64,000 bases of DNA, from the NCBI RefSeq assembly GCF_004001065.1, contig NZ_BIML01000003.1:1-64000 (forward strand), in the 5' to 3' direction. This stretch comes from Paenibacillus xylaniclasticus (GTDB taxonomy: Bacteria; Bacillota; Bacilli; Paenibacillales; Paenibacillaceae). The number at the start of each line of letters is the position of its first letter. The stretch's first letter is position 1. The notes beneath the pieces are model-generated. The model did no database searches. It had not been told where the DNA came from and saw only the letters and a program-made list of their open reading frames with translations. The translations under genes were made by a program, and so were the position numbers. Of this stretch, positions 24,713-33,568 are shown piece by piece.

Positions 24713-27700
24713 CTAAACGAGAATTTGAATTCCAATTGTTTTCTCGCCAAGCTCGACTCGCTCCATCTCGGAAGAAGTGCCGAACGATACACTGTTCAAT
24801 AGAACATTATCGCGCAGTACGTTATCGAACGTTTGAAGTGCCGATTGGAGCTCGCTATCCACGTCCAGAACCAGATCGATACGCTTCTCGATCGGCAAAT
24901 CAAGCTTCTTACGCGTATCCTGAACGGCACGAATCACTTCGCGAACCCAGCCTTCTTGTTCAAGCTCTGGCGTAATATCCGTATTCAATGCAACCGTTAA
25001 GGAGTAGCCGGAAGCCGATGCGAAGCCTTCCTTCGCTTGCTTCTCAACAAGCAGCTCTTCGATCGTAATCGCGATCGTTTCACCGTCAGGAGATACAAAA
25101 TTTAAGCTGCCTCCCTGAACCGCTGTACGCGTCTCATCAACCGTTAACGATTTCAGATAGCTTTGGATCGGTCCGACATTTTTACCGAACTTCTTACCCG
25201 CTACCTTCAGATTCAGCTTCAGAGCAAAGTTGACGAAGCCGCTGTCGCTGTGCTCGATCACGATCGTTTTGACGTTAATCTCATCCTTAATAATGTCTTC
25301 GTATGCCGCAACGTCGAAATCGCGGTCTAGCGAAACGATCAGCTCGGACAACGGCTGACGCGTCTTAATACCGGTTTCGTTGCGGACGTTGCGAGCAAGC
25401 TCGACGATTTGACGTGCTGTCTCCATATCACGCTCCAGCTGAACATCGATGGCCGACTCGTCTACCGTCGGATAGTCAGCAAGGTGAACGCTGCCTTCTC
25501 CACCCAGATTGCTGTAGACGTCATCCGCTAGCAGCGGTGCGTATGGAGCAATGACGCGCGAAAGCGTAAGCAGCACATGACGCAGTGTGCTGTATGCATC
25601 CAGCTTATCGTCCGTCAGGCCGCTGCCCCAGAAACGGTCGCGTGAGCGGCGAATATACCAGTTGCTAAGCTCATCAACGAACGTCTCGATCTCTTTGGCC
25701 GGATTGAGGAAGTCGTTGTCGTCCAGCCCTTTGACGACTTGACGAACAAGCGTATTCAAGCGGGATACGATCCAGCGGTCCAGCTTCGCTGCCGATGGAC
25801 GGTACGGATGCTCAGCTGGGTTGTAGCCATCGATTGTTGCATACAAAGCGAAGAACGCATGCGTATTGACAATGGTATCAATTACCTTCGACTTCGCTTC
25901 TGCTACAATACCGCGCGAGAACCGTTTGCTATTCCATGGCGCGCTGTCAGCGAGCAGCGCCCAACGGAACGCATCCGTTCCATATTCATTAATAATTTCC
26001 CATGGATCAATAACGTTGCCCTTCGATTTCGACATCTTCTGACCGTTCTCATCAAGAATATGGCCTGTCGAGATGACCGCTTTATATGGCGCTTTACCAT
26101 TGAACAGCGTCGATACAGCGAGCAAGCTGAAGAACCAGCCGCGCGTCTGGTCAATGCCTTCGCAAATAATATCTGCTGGATATTGATCTGCGAACTGCTC
26201 GGCATCGCCGAACGGATAGTGCTGCTGAGCAAACGGCATCGAGCCGCTGTCGAACCAGACATCGATCACCTCAGGCGTCCGCGTCATGACAGCTCCTTCG
26301 GCGAATGGCGATTTCAGCTTAATTTCATCGACATATGGCTTATGCAGCTCGATATCCTCTGGCACGAAGCCGACGGCCCGCTCACGCAGATCGGCGATGC
26401 TGCTTGGCGCATATTCTTTGCCAGTCGCTTCACACACCCACACATTGAGCGGTGTGCCCCAGTAACGATTACGGCTGATGTTCCAGTCAACCAGATCCTC
26501 AAGGAATTTGCCGAACCGACCTTCGCGGATATGGCTCGGGTACCAGTTCACCTCATTGTTATTTGCAATCAGCTGATCCTTAATTTTCGTCGTCTCGATA
26601 AACCAGCTTTCCGTTGCATAATAAAGCAGCGGCGATTTGCAGCGCCAGCAAAACGGATAACTGTGCTCGTATCTTTCCTTGCTGAACAGAAGTCCGCGCT
26701 CGCTAAGCATCTTCACAATATCGACATCGCAATCCTTCACGAAACGACCGGCTAGATCGGTTACTTCGTCAACGTAGCGACCCGCATTATTCACAACGCT
26801 CAACATGCTGATACCGTTAGCACGCGCCGCTTTGTAGTCATCGTCACCATGAGCCGGTGCGATATGAACGATACCTGTACCGCTCGAATCGCTGACGAAA
26901 TCCGCTCCGATTACGATATGGCCTTTCTCTACAGGAACATAACGGAACGGCGGTTCGTAGCTCAAGCCGACAAGCTCTGAGCCTTGAACAGTTTCAACAA
27001 GCTCATATTCGCCGTCCTTTTCCTTGAACACGGATTCAACGAGAGCCTGCGCTACAACGTACGTCTCTTCTCCGCGCTTCACCTTTACATAGGTCAGGGA
27101 TGGATTAACCGCCAGCGCTACGTTCGCCGGAAGCGTCCAAGGCGTCGTCGTCCAAGCAAGAACATATTCATTCGAACCTTTAAGCTTAAATTTAACCGTT
27201 GCACTCAAGTCTTTGACATCCTCATAGCCCTGCGCAACCTCGTGCGAGCTGAGTGTCGTCTGACAGCAAGGGCAGTATGGGCTGACCCGATGACCGCGGT
27301 ACAGCAATCCTTTGCGATGAATAGTAGACAGGATGTGCCATACACTCTCAATATAATTATTATCGAGTGTAATGTATGGGTGATCCATATCCGTCCAATA
27401 AGCAATCGCTTCGGTCAACTCACGCCATTGCTTCTCGTATTCGAATACGCTTGCCTTACATTTCTTCACGAACTCTTCTACACCATATTTCTCAATTTCT
27501 TGTTTACCCGAAATACCTAGCTGCTTCTCTACGCCTAGCTCGACCGGCAGGCCATGCGTATCCCAGCCTGCTTTGCGTACGACGCGGTAACCAGACATCG
27601 TCTTATAGCGGCAGATGAAGTCTTTAATAACGCGGCCCAGCACATGTCCGATATGCGGTGCACCATTTGCGGTCGGCGGACCCTCATAGAATACAAAGTT

Positions 27701-27814
27701 TGGCTTACCTTCCCGATTGCTGATCGATTTCTTGAACGTGTCGTCCTTCTTCCATTGCTCTAACACACGAAGCTCACGGCTCCGTGCACGCTCCTTGACG
27801 TCTACGCGCTGCAT
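24713..27814 (-). CDS. ileS: Isoleucyl-tRNA synthetase, probably the eukaryote-like (IleRS2) class
   Basis: About 1033 residues. Class I motifs are HIGH (APHIGHVLGR, residues 54-57) and KMSKS (GQKMSKSKGNVIDPW). The catalytic core contains WDTHGLPVELGVEKQ, WFIETTKIKDQ and DWNISRNRYWGTPL. The chain ends VELGEKTIGIQILV, without the C-terminal CxxC zinc finger of the usual bacterial IleRS1. That length, ending and core wording fit the IleRS2 class, whose members often tolerate mupirocin. It charges tRNA-Ile. I start at ATG 27814 (AAGGAG 10 bases upstream); ATG at 27823 is too close to the site. It sits next to divIVA, the usual place of ileS in bacilli, and is controlled by a T-box. Confidence 0.93.
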   Translation of the reverse strand: MQRVDVKERARSRELRVLEQWKKDDTFKKSISNREGKPNFVFYEGPPTANGAPHIGHVLGRVIKDFICRYKTMSGYRVVRKAGWDTHGLPVELGVEKQLGISGKQEIEKYGVEEFVKKCKASVFEYEKQWRELTEAIAYWTDMDHPYITLDNNYIESVWHILSTIHRKGLLYRGHRVSPYCPCCQTTLSSHEVAQGYEDVKDLSATVKFKLKGSNEYVLAWTTTPWTLPANVALAVNPSLTYVKVKRGEETYVVAQALVESVFKEKDGEYELVETVQGSELVGLSYEPPFRYVPVEKGHIVIGADFVSDSSGTGIVHIAPAHGDDDYKAARANGISMLSVVNNAGRYVDEVTDLAGRFVKDCDVDIVKMLSERGLLFSKERYEHSYPFCWRCKSPLLYYATESWFIETTKIKDQLIANNNEVNWYPSHIREGRFGKFLEDLVDWNISRNRYWGTPLNVWVCEATGKEYAPSSIADLRERAVGFVPEDIELHKPYVDEIKLKSPFAEGAVMTRTPEVIDVWFDSGSMPFAQQHYPFGDAEQFADQYPADIICEGIDQTRGWFFSLLAVSTLFNGKAPYKAVISTGHILDENGQKMSKSKGNVIDPWEIINEYGTDAFRWALLADSAPWNSKRFSRGIVAEAKSKVIDTIVNTHAFFALYATIDGYNPAEHPYRPSAAKLDRWIVSRLNTLVRQVVKGLDDNDFLNPAKEIETFVDELSNWYIRRSRDRFWGSGLTDDKLDAYSTLRHVLLTLSRVIAPYAPLLADDVYSNLGGEGSVHLADYPTVDESAIDVQLERDMETARQIVELARNVRNETGIKTRQPLSELIVSLDRDFDVAAYEDIIKDEINVKTIVIEHSDSGFVNFALKLNLKVAGKKFGKNVGPIQSYLKSLTVDETRTAVQGGSLNFVSPDGETIAITIEELLVEKQAKEGFASASGYSLTVALNTDITPELEQEGWVREVIRAVQDTRKKLDLPIEKRIDLVLDVDSELQSALQTFDNVLRDNVLLNSVSFGTSSEMERVELGEKTIGIQILV

Positions 27815-27849
27815 ACGTTTCATTCTCCTTTCAATATTGCCCTAAATAA

Positions 27850-28203
27850 CAAAAAGACCCGCCCCATAAGGGACGAGTCATACTCGCGTTACCACCCTTG
27901 TTCCATCCGCTGTATTGCTGTTTCTTCTACACGAAACATTCGGCATTCATGCCGAAGCAGCGATTGGCACCTCTTTCACGAACAGCTTCCTGTAAGAATG
28001 CTCGCGTTCCGGGTAACGGTGGAAAGCCGTCGACGCTTAATAATGTCAGAGCGGAATCCCGTACTGCACATGTTCTGCGCCGCTTCTCGGAGAGGATATC
28101 CGATGCGCACCGAACGCCGGCTTTCAGCTTATACCGGCTCTCTGGAGAACGATAAACGCAACGAACTTGTTCTCGTCAACGAAAGTGAACATCATTCATA
28201 ATA
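27850..28203 (-). promoter_or_regulatory. T-box riboswitch (isoleucine) upstream of ileS
   Basis: The leader holds the T-box core GGGTGGTAACGCGAG (plus 27885-27899), whose UGGU bulge pairs with the tRNA acceptor end. A terminator hairpin, GACTCGTCCC / GGGGCGGGTC, then TTTTTG, lies at plus 27851-27879. The AGAGAGCCGG element of stem I is also present. Two AUC triplets (plus 28095-28097 and 28102-28104) lie on the 3' side of stem I, consistent with an isoleucine specifier. Uncharged tRNA-Ile would stabilise the antiterminator and raise ileS expression. Confidence 0.9.
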
Positions 28204-28209
28204 TTACTA

Positions 28210-28238
28210 GTTATAGCCGAATGCATCGGAATTGTCAA
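28210..28238 (-). promoter_or_regulatory. ileS promoter
   Basis: Minus strand TTGACA (plus 28233-28238), 17 bases, TATAAC (plus 28210-28215), about 10 bases before the T-box leader begins. Confidence 0.8.
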
Positions 28239-28273
28239 ATGATATTGGCCCACTACCAACAAAATACGAGCCA

Positions 28274-28765
28274 TTAATCCTTCTCGTGCGACGCTGCAGC
28301 ATTGGACGACTCCAATGCCTCCCAGCCCTCTTGGCTAAGCAGCTCAAGCTGTGCTTCGACCAGCGTACGGAACCGCGCCCGATAAATCGAAGCCTGCTTC
28401 TTCAGCTCTTCAACTTCCAGTGCGACCTTGCGTGATTTAGATAGCGACTCATTAATGATTCGATCCGCGTTCTTCTCCGCTTCCTTCACGATCAGCTGCG
28501 CTTCCTTCTTCGCGTTATTCTTTACCTCGTCAGCTGCTTCCTGCGCAACGATAATCGTCTTGCTGAGCGTATCTTCAATATTCGCGAAATGGTTCAGCTT
28601 CTCTTGCAGGGCAAGCACTTGATTCTGCAGCTCTTTGTTCTCGCGGATCAACGATTCATAATCCTTAATGACTTGATCCAGAAATTCATTCACTTCATCC
28701 TCATCGTAACCACGCAGTCTTCTTCCGAATTCCTTATTATGTATGTCCAATGGCGTAAGCGGCAT
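28274..28765 (-). CDS. divIVA: DivIVA septum/pole-marking protein
   Basis: 163 residues. The N-terminal lipid-binding segment MPLTPLDIHNKEFGRRLRGY carries the Phe and Arg used for curved-membrane binding, followed by DEDEVNEFLDQVIKDYESLI. The rest is coiled coil (about 35-135) that oligomerises. It marks division sites and cell poles and recruits partners. AGGAGGTGC precedes the ATG. It is the last gene of the ylm/sepF group before ileS, as in other bacilli. Confidence 0.95.
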   Translation of the reverse strand: MPLTPLDIHNKEFGRRLRGYDEDEVNEFLDQVIKDYESLIRENKELQNQVLALQEKLNHFANIEDTLSKTIIVAQEAADEVKNNAKKEAQLIVKEAEKNADRIINESLSKSRKVALEVEELKKQASIYRARFRTLVEAQLELLSQEGWEALESSNAAASHEKD

Positions 28766-28848
28766 TGGCGCACCTCCTATGGATATGACGGTCCTGTGTT
28801 AGTTGTAAAAGACTGTTTCGACAGTTCCGCACAAAATCCTGCATCATA

Positions 28849-29637
28849 TCAAATAAATTTCCCGATGGACACACGAATCCTGCCTTTTTTTGTCACGCCC
28901 TCCACGTCTATCACCTTGAACCTGCCAAGTCCCTTCATCGAGACAATATCTCCCGCCTTTAGAACGGCCGAAGGGTTCTCTTCTACTTTCCAATTCACGC
29001 GGCAGCGGCCTGCCCGAATGGGTTCCACAATCTTCGTCCGGCTGATGCGGTATACATCGCTGGCAATGCCATCCAAACGTAGAGAAGCCACCGATAGACT
29101 CATCTCCTCCAGCTTCGGCTTCGTGATGCGAAGCGAGGATAACGGAATCAATTCCGTAAGGACATGGACTCGGTGGACTTGCCGAAGATGTATATTGATG
29201 TAATCGGCGATTTCTTCCGTCACTAAGCAGTGACAGCCATCCTCTAGAACATGAATGTCACCAATTAGCTCACGTTTGACCCCAAGTCCAAGCAGAGCTC
29301 CTAAATAATCGCCATGATCAAGCTCCAAATGCCCTTGAGAATCGGCCGTTACCGCTACAGCCTGAACGCCCATCGGTTCATCGTCCAAATAGGCGTAGTC
29401 CGGGGCAATGAGCACCCGCTGGCGTTCAGCATCCGGTGAGCCTCCGTCACATCGAAGAGCTACGTTACCGCTGCGATTCGCCAGAGAACGTACAATTTCA
29501 AGCTGCCTCGGATCCATGAAGTCGGTTCGCTTCCACTCATGTCGCTCCGCAGCCCGCTCAATCCATTCCTCCACCCGGTCTACAAACGCACGCTCGTCCG
29601 GATGGAAATGTTCATAAATTTTCTTATTCGAGAACAT
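28849..29637 (-). CDS. ylmH: YlmH, S4-domain RNA-binding protein
   Basis: 262 residues. The N-terminal part (HFHPDERAFVDRVEEWIERA, VLIAPDYAYLDD) and the C-terminal S4 domain (LRLDGIASDVYRISRTKIVE to GRFKVIDVEGVTKKGRIRVS) match YlmH. The family binds RNA or ribosomes and is linked to ribosome rescue and to the division cluster. Gene order sepF-ylmG-ylmH-divIVA is the standard one. No enzymatic motif is visible. Confidence 0.93.
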   Translation of the reverse strand: MFSNKKIYEHFHPDERAFVDRVEEWIERAAERHEWKRTDFMDPRQLEIVRSLANRSGNVALRCDGGSPDAERQRVLIAPDYAYLDDEPMGVQAVAVTADSQGHLELDHGDYLGALLGLGVKRELIGDIHVLEDGCHCLVTEEIADYINIHLRQVHRVHVLTELIPLSSLRITKPKLEEMSLSVASLRLDGIASDVYRISRTKIVEPIRAGRCRVNWKVEENPSAVLKAGDIVSMKGLGRFKVIDVEGVTKKGRIRVSIGKFI

Positions 29638-29661
29638 GCTGACCGTCCTTCGAGTTTATCT

Positions 29662-29931
29662 CTAGATGAATATATCAACCACGAAGAGAACCCCGTATGC
29701 GACAAAATTTAGCGCGAACACCGCAACGATCGGGGAGATGTCAAGCATACCGCCAATAGGCGGAATAAAACGCCGAAATACAGACAAGTAAGGCTCGACC
29801 AGCTTACCGAGCAATTGACCGATAAAGCTGTCCCTTGCATTCGGCAGCCACGACAGCAGCACATAACCGATAATCATAAACGTATAGATACGTTCAAGCA
29901 AAAATACAAATTCTGTTACACTATTGCTCAA
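29662..29931 (-). CDS. ylmG: YggT-family membrane protein (YlmG)
   Basis: 89 residues with two YggT membrane segments (FLLERIYTFMIIGYVLLSWL and SPIVAVFALNFVAYGVLFVV) around the conserved FRRFIPPIGGMLDISP. The family is small and uncharacterised; it is linked genetically to division and chloroplast nucleoid organisation. The start is TTG at 29931, with AGGTGACC about 8 bases upstream and no suitable ATG. It lies between sepF and ylmH. Confidence 0.92.
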   Translation of the reverse strand: MSNSVTEFVFLLERIYTFMIIGYVLLSWLPNARDSFIGQLLGKLVEPYLSVFRRFIPPIGGMLDISPIVAVFALNFVAYGVLFVVDIFI

Positions 29932-29938
29932 ATCAAGG

Positions 29939-30406
29939 TCACCTCATTCGTTTGTAATCCTGTTCGTCCACCAGCAGTTCGGAGATGGTGCCTTGAATTT
30001 CCACATTCTCAGGAGCACAGAAGAAAATGCCCGGACCAATCCGGTTCATCGTTCCGCTGACTGCATACAGCGTGCCTAACAGAAAATCGAAAATCCGCTT
30101 AGCCACGTCATTCGGTACACGCTGCAGATTCACAACAACTCCACGACGAGCCTTCAGATGGTCAGCAATCTCTTGTGCTTCTTCGAAGGAACGCGGTTCA
30201 TTCAATACGACACGCACGTTCTTCTGCGAATGGATGCTCACAATGTTGGAGCTATTGCCGCTTTTAGAATGTTTACGTGCTTCGAATGGAGAAGTTTCAA
30301 ATTCGTGTTCTGGTTCGTCCACTTGCGAGTCAACCTTCTCACGCTCTACGACTTCTTCTTCGTCCTGAAGACCAAAATAGTTCATAAACCGATTAATAAC
30401 ACTCAT
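29939..30406 (-). CDS. sepF: Cell division protein SepF
   Basis: 155 residues. A short amphipathic N-terminal helix (MSVINRFMNYFGL) serves as a membrane anchor, followed by an acidic linker (about 15-60). The SepF domain (KNVRVVLNEPRSFEEAQEIA, GTLYAVSGTMNRIGPGIFFC, ENVEI) polymerises into rings and tethers FtsZ. GGAGGTTTG precedes the ATG. It follows ylmE directly. Confidence 0.95.
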   Translation of the reverse strand: MSVINRFMNYFGLQDEEEVVEREKVDSQVDEPEHEFETSPFEARKHSKSGNSSNIVSIHSQKNVRVVLNEPRSFEEAQEIADHLKARRGVVVNLQRVPNDVAKRIFDFLLGTLYAVSGTMNRIGPGIFFCAPENVEIQGTISELLVDEQDYKRMR

Positions 30407-30410
30407 TGTC

Positions 30411-31127
30411 TCAAACCTCCTCTTTCCCTACTAGTATCGTACCTAATCGTACCCATGTTGCGCCTTCCTCAATCGCAACCGTAAAATCATTCGACATGCC
30501 CATCGAAAGCTCTGTCAGCGGCTCGTCCAATATGCCTGATGCATTAATCTGGTCTCGAAGCTGCCGTAAGCCGCGGAATACTGGCCTAGTCTCCTCGGCC
30601 TCCGCTTCGAAAGGCGCCATCGTCATGAGTCCAATCGGCTTGATGGAAGGATATTGGCGAATCGTTCTCAGAAACTCAGGCACCGCCTCCGGTGTAAGCC
30701 CCTGCTTGCTCTCTTCGCCCGACACGTTCACCTGCACGAAGCATGGAACCGTAATCCCCAGCTTGTCCGCCCGCTCGGCGATTGCTTGCGCAAGTGATAG
30801 CCTGTCCAGTGAATGGATGTATGTGAACTTGCCGATGACGTCTTTCACTTTGTTCGTCTGCAGCGATCCGATATAATGCCAGATCGGCTGCTCCGATGGA
30901 GGTAACTGCTGGAGCGCTTCCCATTTCGGCTTTGCATTCTGCCAGCGGTTCTCACCCAAATGTACGATATGCTGCTCTACAACTTGACGAACGGTATCGA
31001 CCGATACGTACTTGGTCACCGCAACAACTTGTACCTCGTCTCTCTTGCGGCCGCTCCGCTCGCACGCAGCTGTAATTAAATTCTCAACATCTTGTATCCG
31101 TTCCGTTAACGTCGACAAGAGGCTCAC
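30411..31127 (-). CDS. ylmE: PLP homeostasis protein, YggS family (YlmE)
   Basis: 238 residues. Single-domain alanine racemase-like barrel with the PLP lysine in VVAVTKYVSVDTVRQ (about residue 38). IHSLDRLSLAQAIAERA, VNVSGEESKQG and LSMGMSNDFTVAIEEGATWV are family motifs. It carries PLP and tunes vitamin B6 pools; no catalytic reaction is established. The GTG at 31127 overlaps the pgeF stop. Confidence 0.93.
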   Translation of the reverse strand: MSLLSTLTERIQDVENLITAACERSGRKRDEVQVVAVTKYVSVDTVRQVVEQHIVHLGENRWQNAKPKWEALQQLPPSEQPIWHYIGSLQTNKVKDVIGKFTYIHSLDRLSLAQAIAERADKLGITVPCFVQVNVSGEESKQGLTPEAVPEFLRTIRQYPSIKPIGLMTMAPFEAEAEETRPVFRGLRQLRDQINASGILDEPLTELSMGMSNDFTVAIEEGATWVRLGTILVGKEEV

Positions 31128-31999
31128 CTCTTCTCTATGCCAATCCAGCTCGCCATCCGGCCTGTTGCTCCATGCTCAGCGCGATGGGAATACAGCAGGT
31201 CGTTGCTGCAGCTAGTACACCAATTGGTTAATTCGATATGGATCGGCAAAATTCCTGCTTTTATCATAATGTGTCGGTTGATTTCTTTCAAGTCGAGCAT
31301 CGCCTTGCCGCCGCCCTTATGCTGTACCATTCGCTCAATAGCAGCGGCGCTGCTGTCGAAAGTAGCAGTGTTATAGCTGAAGCTGCGGCACAGCTCCTCC
31401 ATTCTTCCGATAACAGCACCATCCACCTCGTAGCAGCAGACGCCGATTGCCGGTCCGATCGCGCCGTACAGCTTCGCTGGATCAGTGCCGTAATGCTCGC
31501 GCATCGTCTCTACCGTACGAATTGCGATCTCGGCAGCCGTACCCTTCCACCCCGCATGAGCTAATCCGACAGCGTTATTCTCCGGGTCATAGAAATATAA
31601 CGGTACACAGTCCGCATAAAAGGATGCAAGCAGCACGCCCGGCACGTTCGTTACGAGGGCGTCTGTATGTTGAAAAGCGGTCTGTCTCGAATCGCGCCCC
31701 CTTCCCGCATCCTCTGCCTTGACGACCTGCACATGGTCGCTATGCACCTGCTCGGCACATGTGAACGATTCGAAAGGCCATCCGATCGCTTCCGTCAGAA
31801 GCCTCCGATTCTCCACAACAGCTTCGTTCTTGTCCCCGACATGTAATCCCATATTAAGCGAAGCCCAAGGCTTTCCGCTTACGCCCCCCAGCCGCGTCGT
31901 AAAGCCGGCTGTTAAGCCGGCGTACCGCCCCGTCCAGCTGTCGAGCATGAGCAGCGACGCCCCGCTCCTCTGAGCTTGATCCCATACGAAAGGCTCCAT
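31124..31999 (-). CDS. pgeF: Peptidoglycan editing factor PgeF (YlmD, laccase-domain)
   Basis: About 291 residues. Cu-oxidase_4 fold with metal ligands in ADCVPLYFYD (Cys), LAHAGWKGTAAEI (His) and CAEQVHSDHV (His). The family cleaves L-Ser-containing errors in cell wall precursors or has purine nucleoside activity. The frame is open to 32314, but GAGGTGG lies 5 bases before ATG 31999, and a longer start would overlap the ylmC gene in another frame. Followed by ylmE in the conserved order. Confidence 0.9.
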   Translation of the reverse strand: MEPFVWDQAQRSGASLLMLDSWTGRYAGLTAGFTTRLGGVSGKPWASLNMGLHVGDKNEAVVENRRLLTEAIGWPFESFTCAEQVHSDHVQVVKAEDAGRGRDSRQTAFQHTDALVTNVPGVLLASFYADCVPLYFYDPENNAVGLAHAGWKGTAAEIAIRTVETMREHYGTDPAKLYGAIGPAIGVCCYEVDGAVIGRMEELCRSFSYNTATFDSSAAAIERMVQHKGGGKAMLDLKEINRHIMIKAGILPIHIELTNWCTSCSNDLLYSHRAEHGATGRMASWIGIEKR

Positions 32000-32129
32000 C
32001 GTTTCCACCTCATCATTGTGTTCACATAAGTGTACCATAGGGCCGATGGTTGGAAAAGCGAGACATGTTAAGCATCCCCGACATTCGCGATCTAATCGTT
32101 CCTCGTCTAGCCTCTCGCCTAGGTCCCGC

Positions 32130-32408
32130 TCATGTACGTACTTGCGCTTCCTCTTCCTCGCGGTAAGCGGCTTTCGCTTCATCCAACCGAACAAGTACGA
32201 CATCGGCTCCAATCTTAACAATGTTGCGCCATGGAATGATGACGTCGGTACCGCCGCCGAACATCCCAAAAAAACGGGTGAACGTCGGCACGACAATTGA
32301 GTCAATACGGCCATGCCTTAGATCAAGCTCAAGATCGCTTACTTGACCAAGCTTCTTGCCATCGACGATATTAATGACGTCCTTCGTCTGGAAGTCAGAA
32401 ATTTTCAC
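32130..32408 (-). CDS. ylmC: YlmC/YmxH-family PRC-barrel protein
   Basis: 92 residues. A PRC-barrel (ISDFQTKDVINIVDGKKLGQ, LELDLRHGRIDSIVVP, DVIIPWRNIVKIGADVVLV), the sporulation-associated YlmC/YmxH type. Function is not established; members are expressed during sporulation. It lies between sigG and pgeF, as in bacilli. The ribosome site is weak (GTGATA region). Confidence 0.9.
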   Translation of the reverse strand: MKISDFQTKDVINIVDGKKLGQVSDLELDLRHGRIDSIVVPTFTRFFGMFGGGTDVIIPWRNIVKIGADVVLVRLDEAKAAYREEEEAQVRT

Positions 32409-32505
32409 GAGATATCACCGCTTTCTTCACTGGATGGAAGACAAGAGCCGATAGGCTTATGTTACTACTATATGACCGCCGTGCCCAAAATGTCCTAACC
32501 AGCAC

Positions 32506-32530
32506 AAAAAAACGGCGCTCCATGCGCCGC
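32506..32530 (-). terminator. Terminator of sigG
   Basis: Minus-strand stem CGGCGC / GCGCCG (plus 32513-32518 and 32524-32529) with a 5-base loop, followed by TTTTTTT. It is about 60 bases after the sigG stop. Confidence 0.85.
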
Positions 32531-32588
32531 TGGTTGATCGATCGGCAGCCGGGGGCGTTGTGCACTTCCGGCTGCACGTTGCTCGTTA

Positions 32589-33371
32589 TTAAGTTTTTAC
32601 ATGCTTTTGCATTTGTTGTATTGCTGATTTCTCCAGCCTGGACACCTGCGCCTGTGAAATGCCGATTTCGTCGGCTACTTCCATCTGCGTCTTTCCCTCG
32701 AAGAAACGCATCGACAAAATCATTTTTTCCCGTTCGTTCAGCTTATGCATCGCTTCGCGAAGTGCTATCTCTTCAATCCACGAAATGTCCTTGTTCTTAT
32801 CATCACTAATTTGATCCATCACATAGATAGGATCGCCGCCATCATGATATATCGGCTCGAACAACGATACCGGGTCTTGAATCGCGTCAAGAGCGAAGAC
32901 AACATCCTCTTTCGGCACGCCGAGCACCTCTGATATTTCGAAAATCGTTGGCTCCCGTGAATTCTGGTTCGTCAAACTATCGCGTACTTGGAGCGCCTTA
33001 TAGGCAATGTCCCGCAGGCTTCGAGAAACGCGGATCGGATTGTTGTCGCGCAAGTAGCGACGGATTTCACCAATGATCATCGGAACGGCGTAGGTGCTGA
33101 ATTTAACATTTTGGCTCAAATCGAAATTATCGATCGCCTTCATCAGGCCGATGCAGCCGACTTGGAACAAATCGTCCACATATTCGCCGCGGTTGTTGAA
33201 CCGCTGAATAACACTGAGCACAAGTCTCAGGTTGCCGTTCACCAATTTCTCTCTTGCTGCCCGTTCGCCACGCGTTTGCAAGGCCGTAAACAGCTCGCGC
33301 ATTTCCGCATTCGTCAGGACAGGCAGTTTCGCGGTATCCACACCACAGATCTCGACTTTGTTTCGGGTCAA
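32589..33371 (-). CDS. sigG: Forespore sigma factor SigG
   Basis: 260 residues, identical in length to Bacillus subtilis SigG. TRNKVEICGVDTAKLPVL is the highly conserved start; region 2 (LVNGNLRLVLSVIQRF, DLFQVGCIGLMKAIDNFDL) and region 4 (GKTQMEVADEIGISQAQVSR) are intact. It directs late forespore genes after engulfment. I start at TTG 33371 behind GGGAGGT; a longer frame to 33446 lacks support. A sigma-F/G-like promoter is expected upstream but I see only weak candidates. Unlike in Bacillus subtilis it is not adjacent to sigE. Confidence 0.95.
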   Translation of the reverse strand: MTRNKVEICGVDTAKLPVLTNAEMRELFTALQTRGERAAREKLVNGNLRLVLSVIQRFNNRGEYVDDLFQVGCIGLMKAIDNFDLSQNVKFSTYAVPMIIGEIRRYLRDNNPIRVSRSLRDIAYKALQVRDSLTNQNSREPTIFEISEVLGVPKEDVVFALDAIQDPVSLFEPIYHDGGDPIYVMDQISDDKNKDISWIEEIALREAMHKLNEREKMILSMRFFEGKTQMEVADEIGISQAQVSRLEKSAIQQMQKHVKT

Positions 33372-33483
33372 CGTGATTACCTCCCAAGGAGAAACATTAA
33401 TGTTCATTATCTCCTTGGCCCCCCGAAATATTCCTGACAGCGACATCGTTCGACACGTTCTTACGGAGCAAAATATTGACTAC

Positions 33484-33534
33484 AGAAAGAGGCTGTCAGG
33501 AAAGTCAATCCTTTCTCTGACTTTCCTGACAGCC
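33484..33534 (-). terminator. Terminator of the GntR-ABC operon
   Basis: Perfect 17-bp stem (plus 33491-33507 with 33518-33534, GGCTGTCAGGAAAGTCA), 10-base loop, then TCTTTCT on the minus strand. The U-tract is impure, but the stem is strong and it is positioned between the 400-residue protein gene and sigG. Confidence 0.8.
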
Positions 33535-33568
33535 CCAGCTTCTTCCGGCACATACCTGCTATCTCTCT

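Noticed and set aside
32000-32314. N-terminal extension of pgeF by about 105 codons
   Set aside because: It would overlap ylmC in another frame, is Arg-rich, and ATG 31999 has a good GAGGTGG site and the family start.
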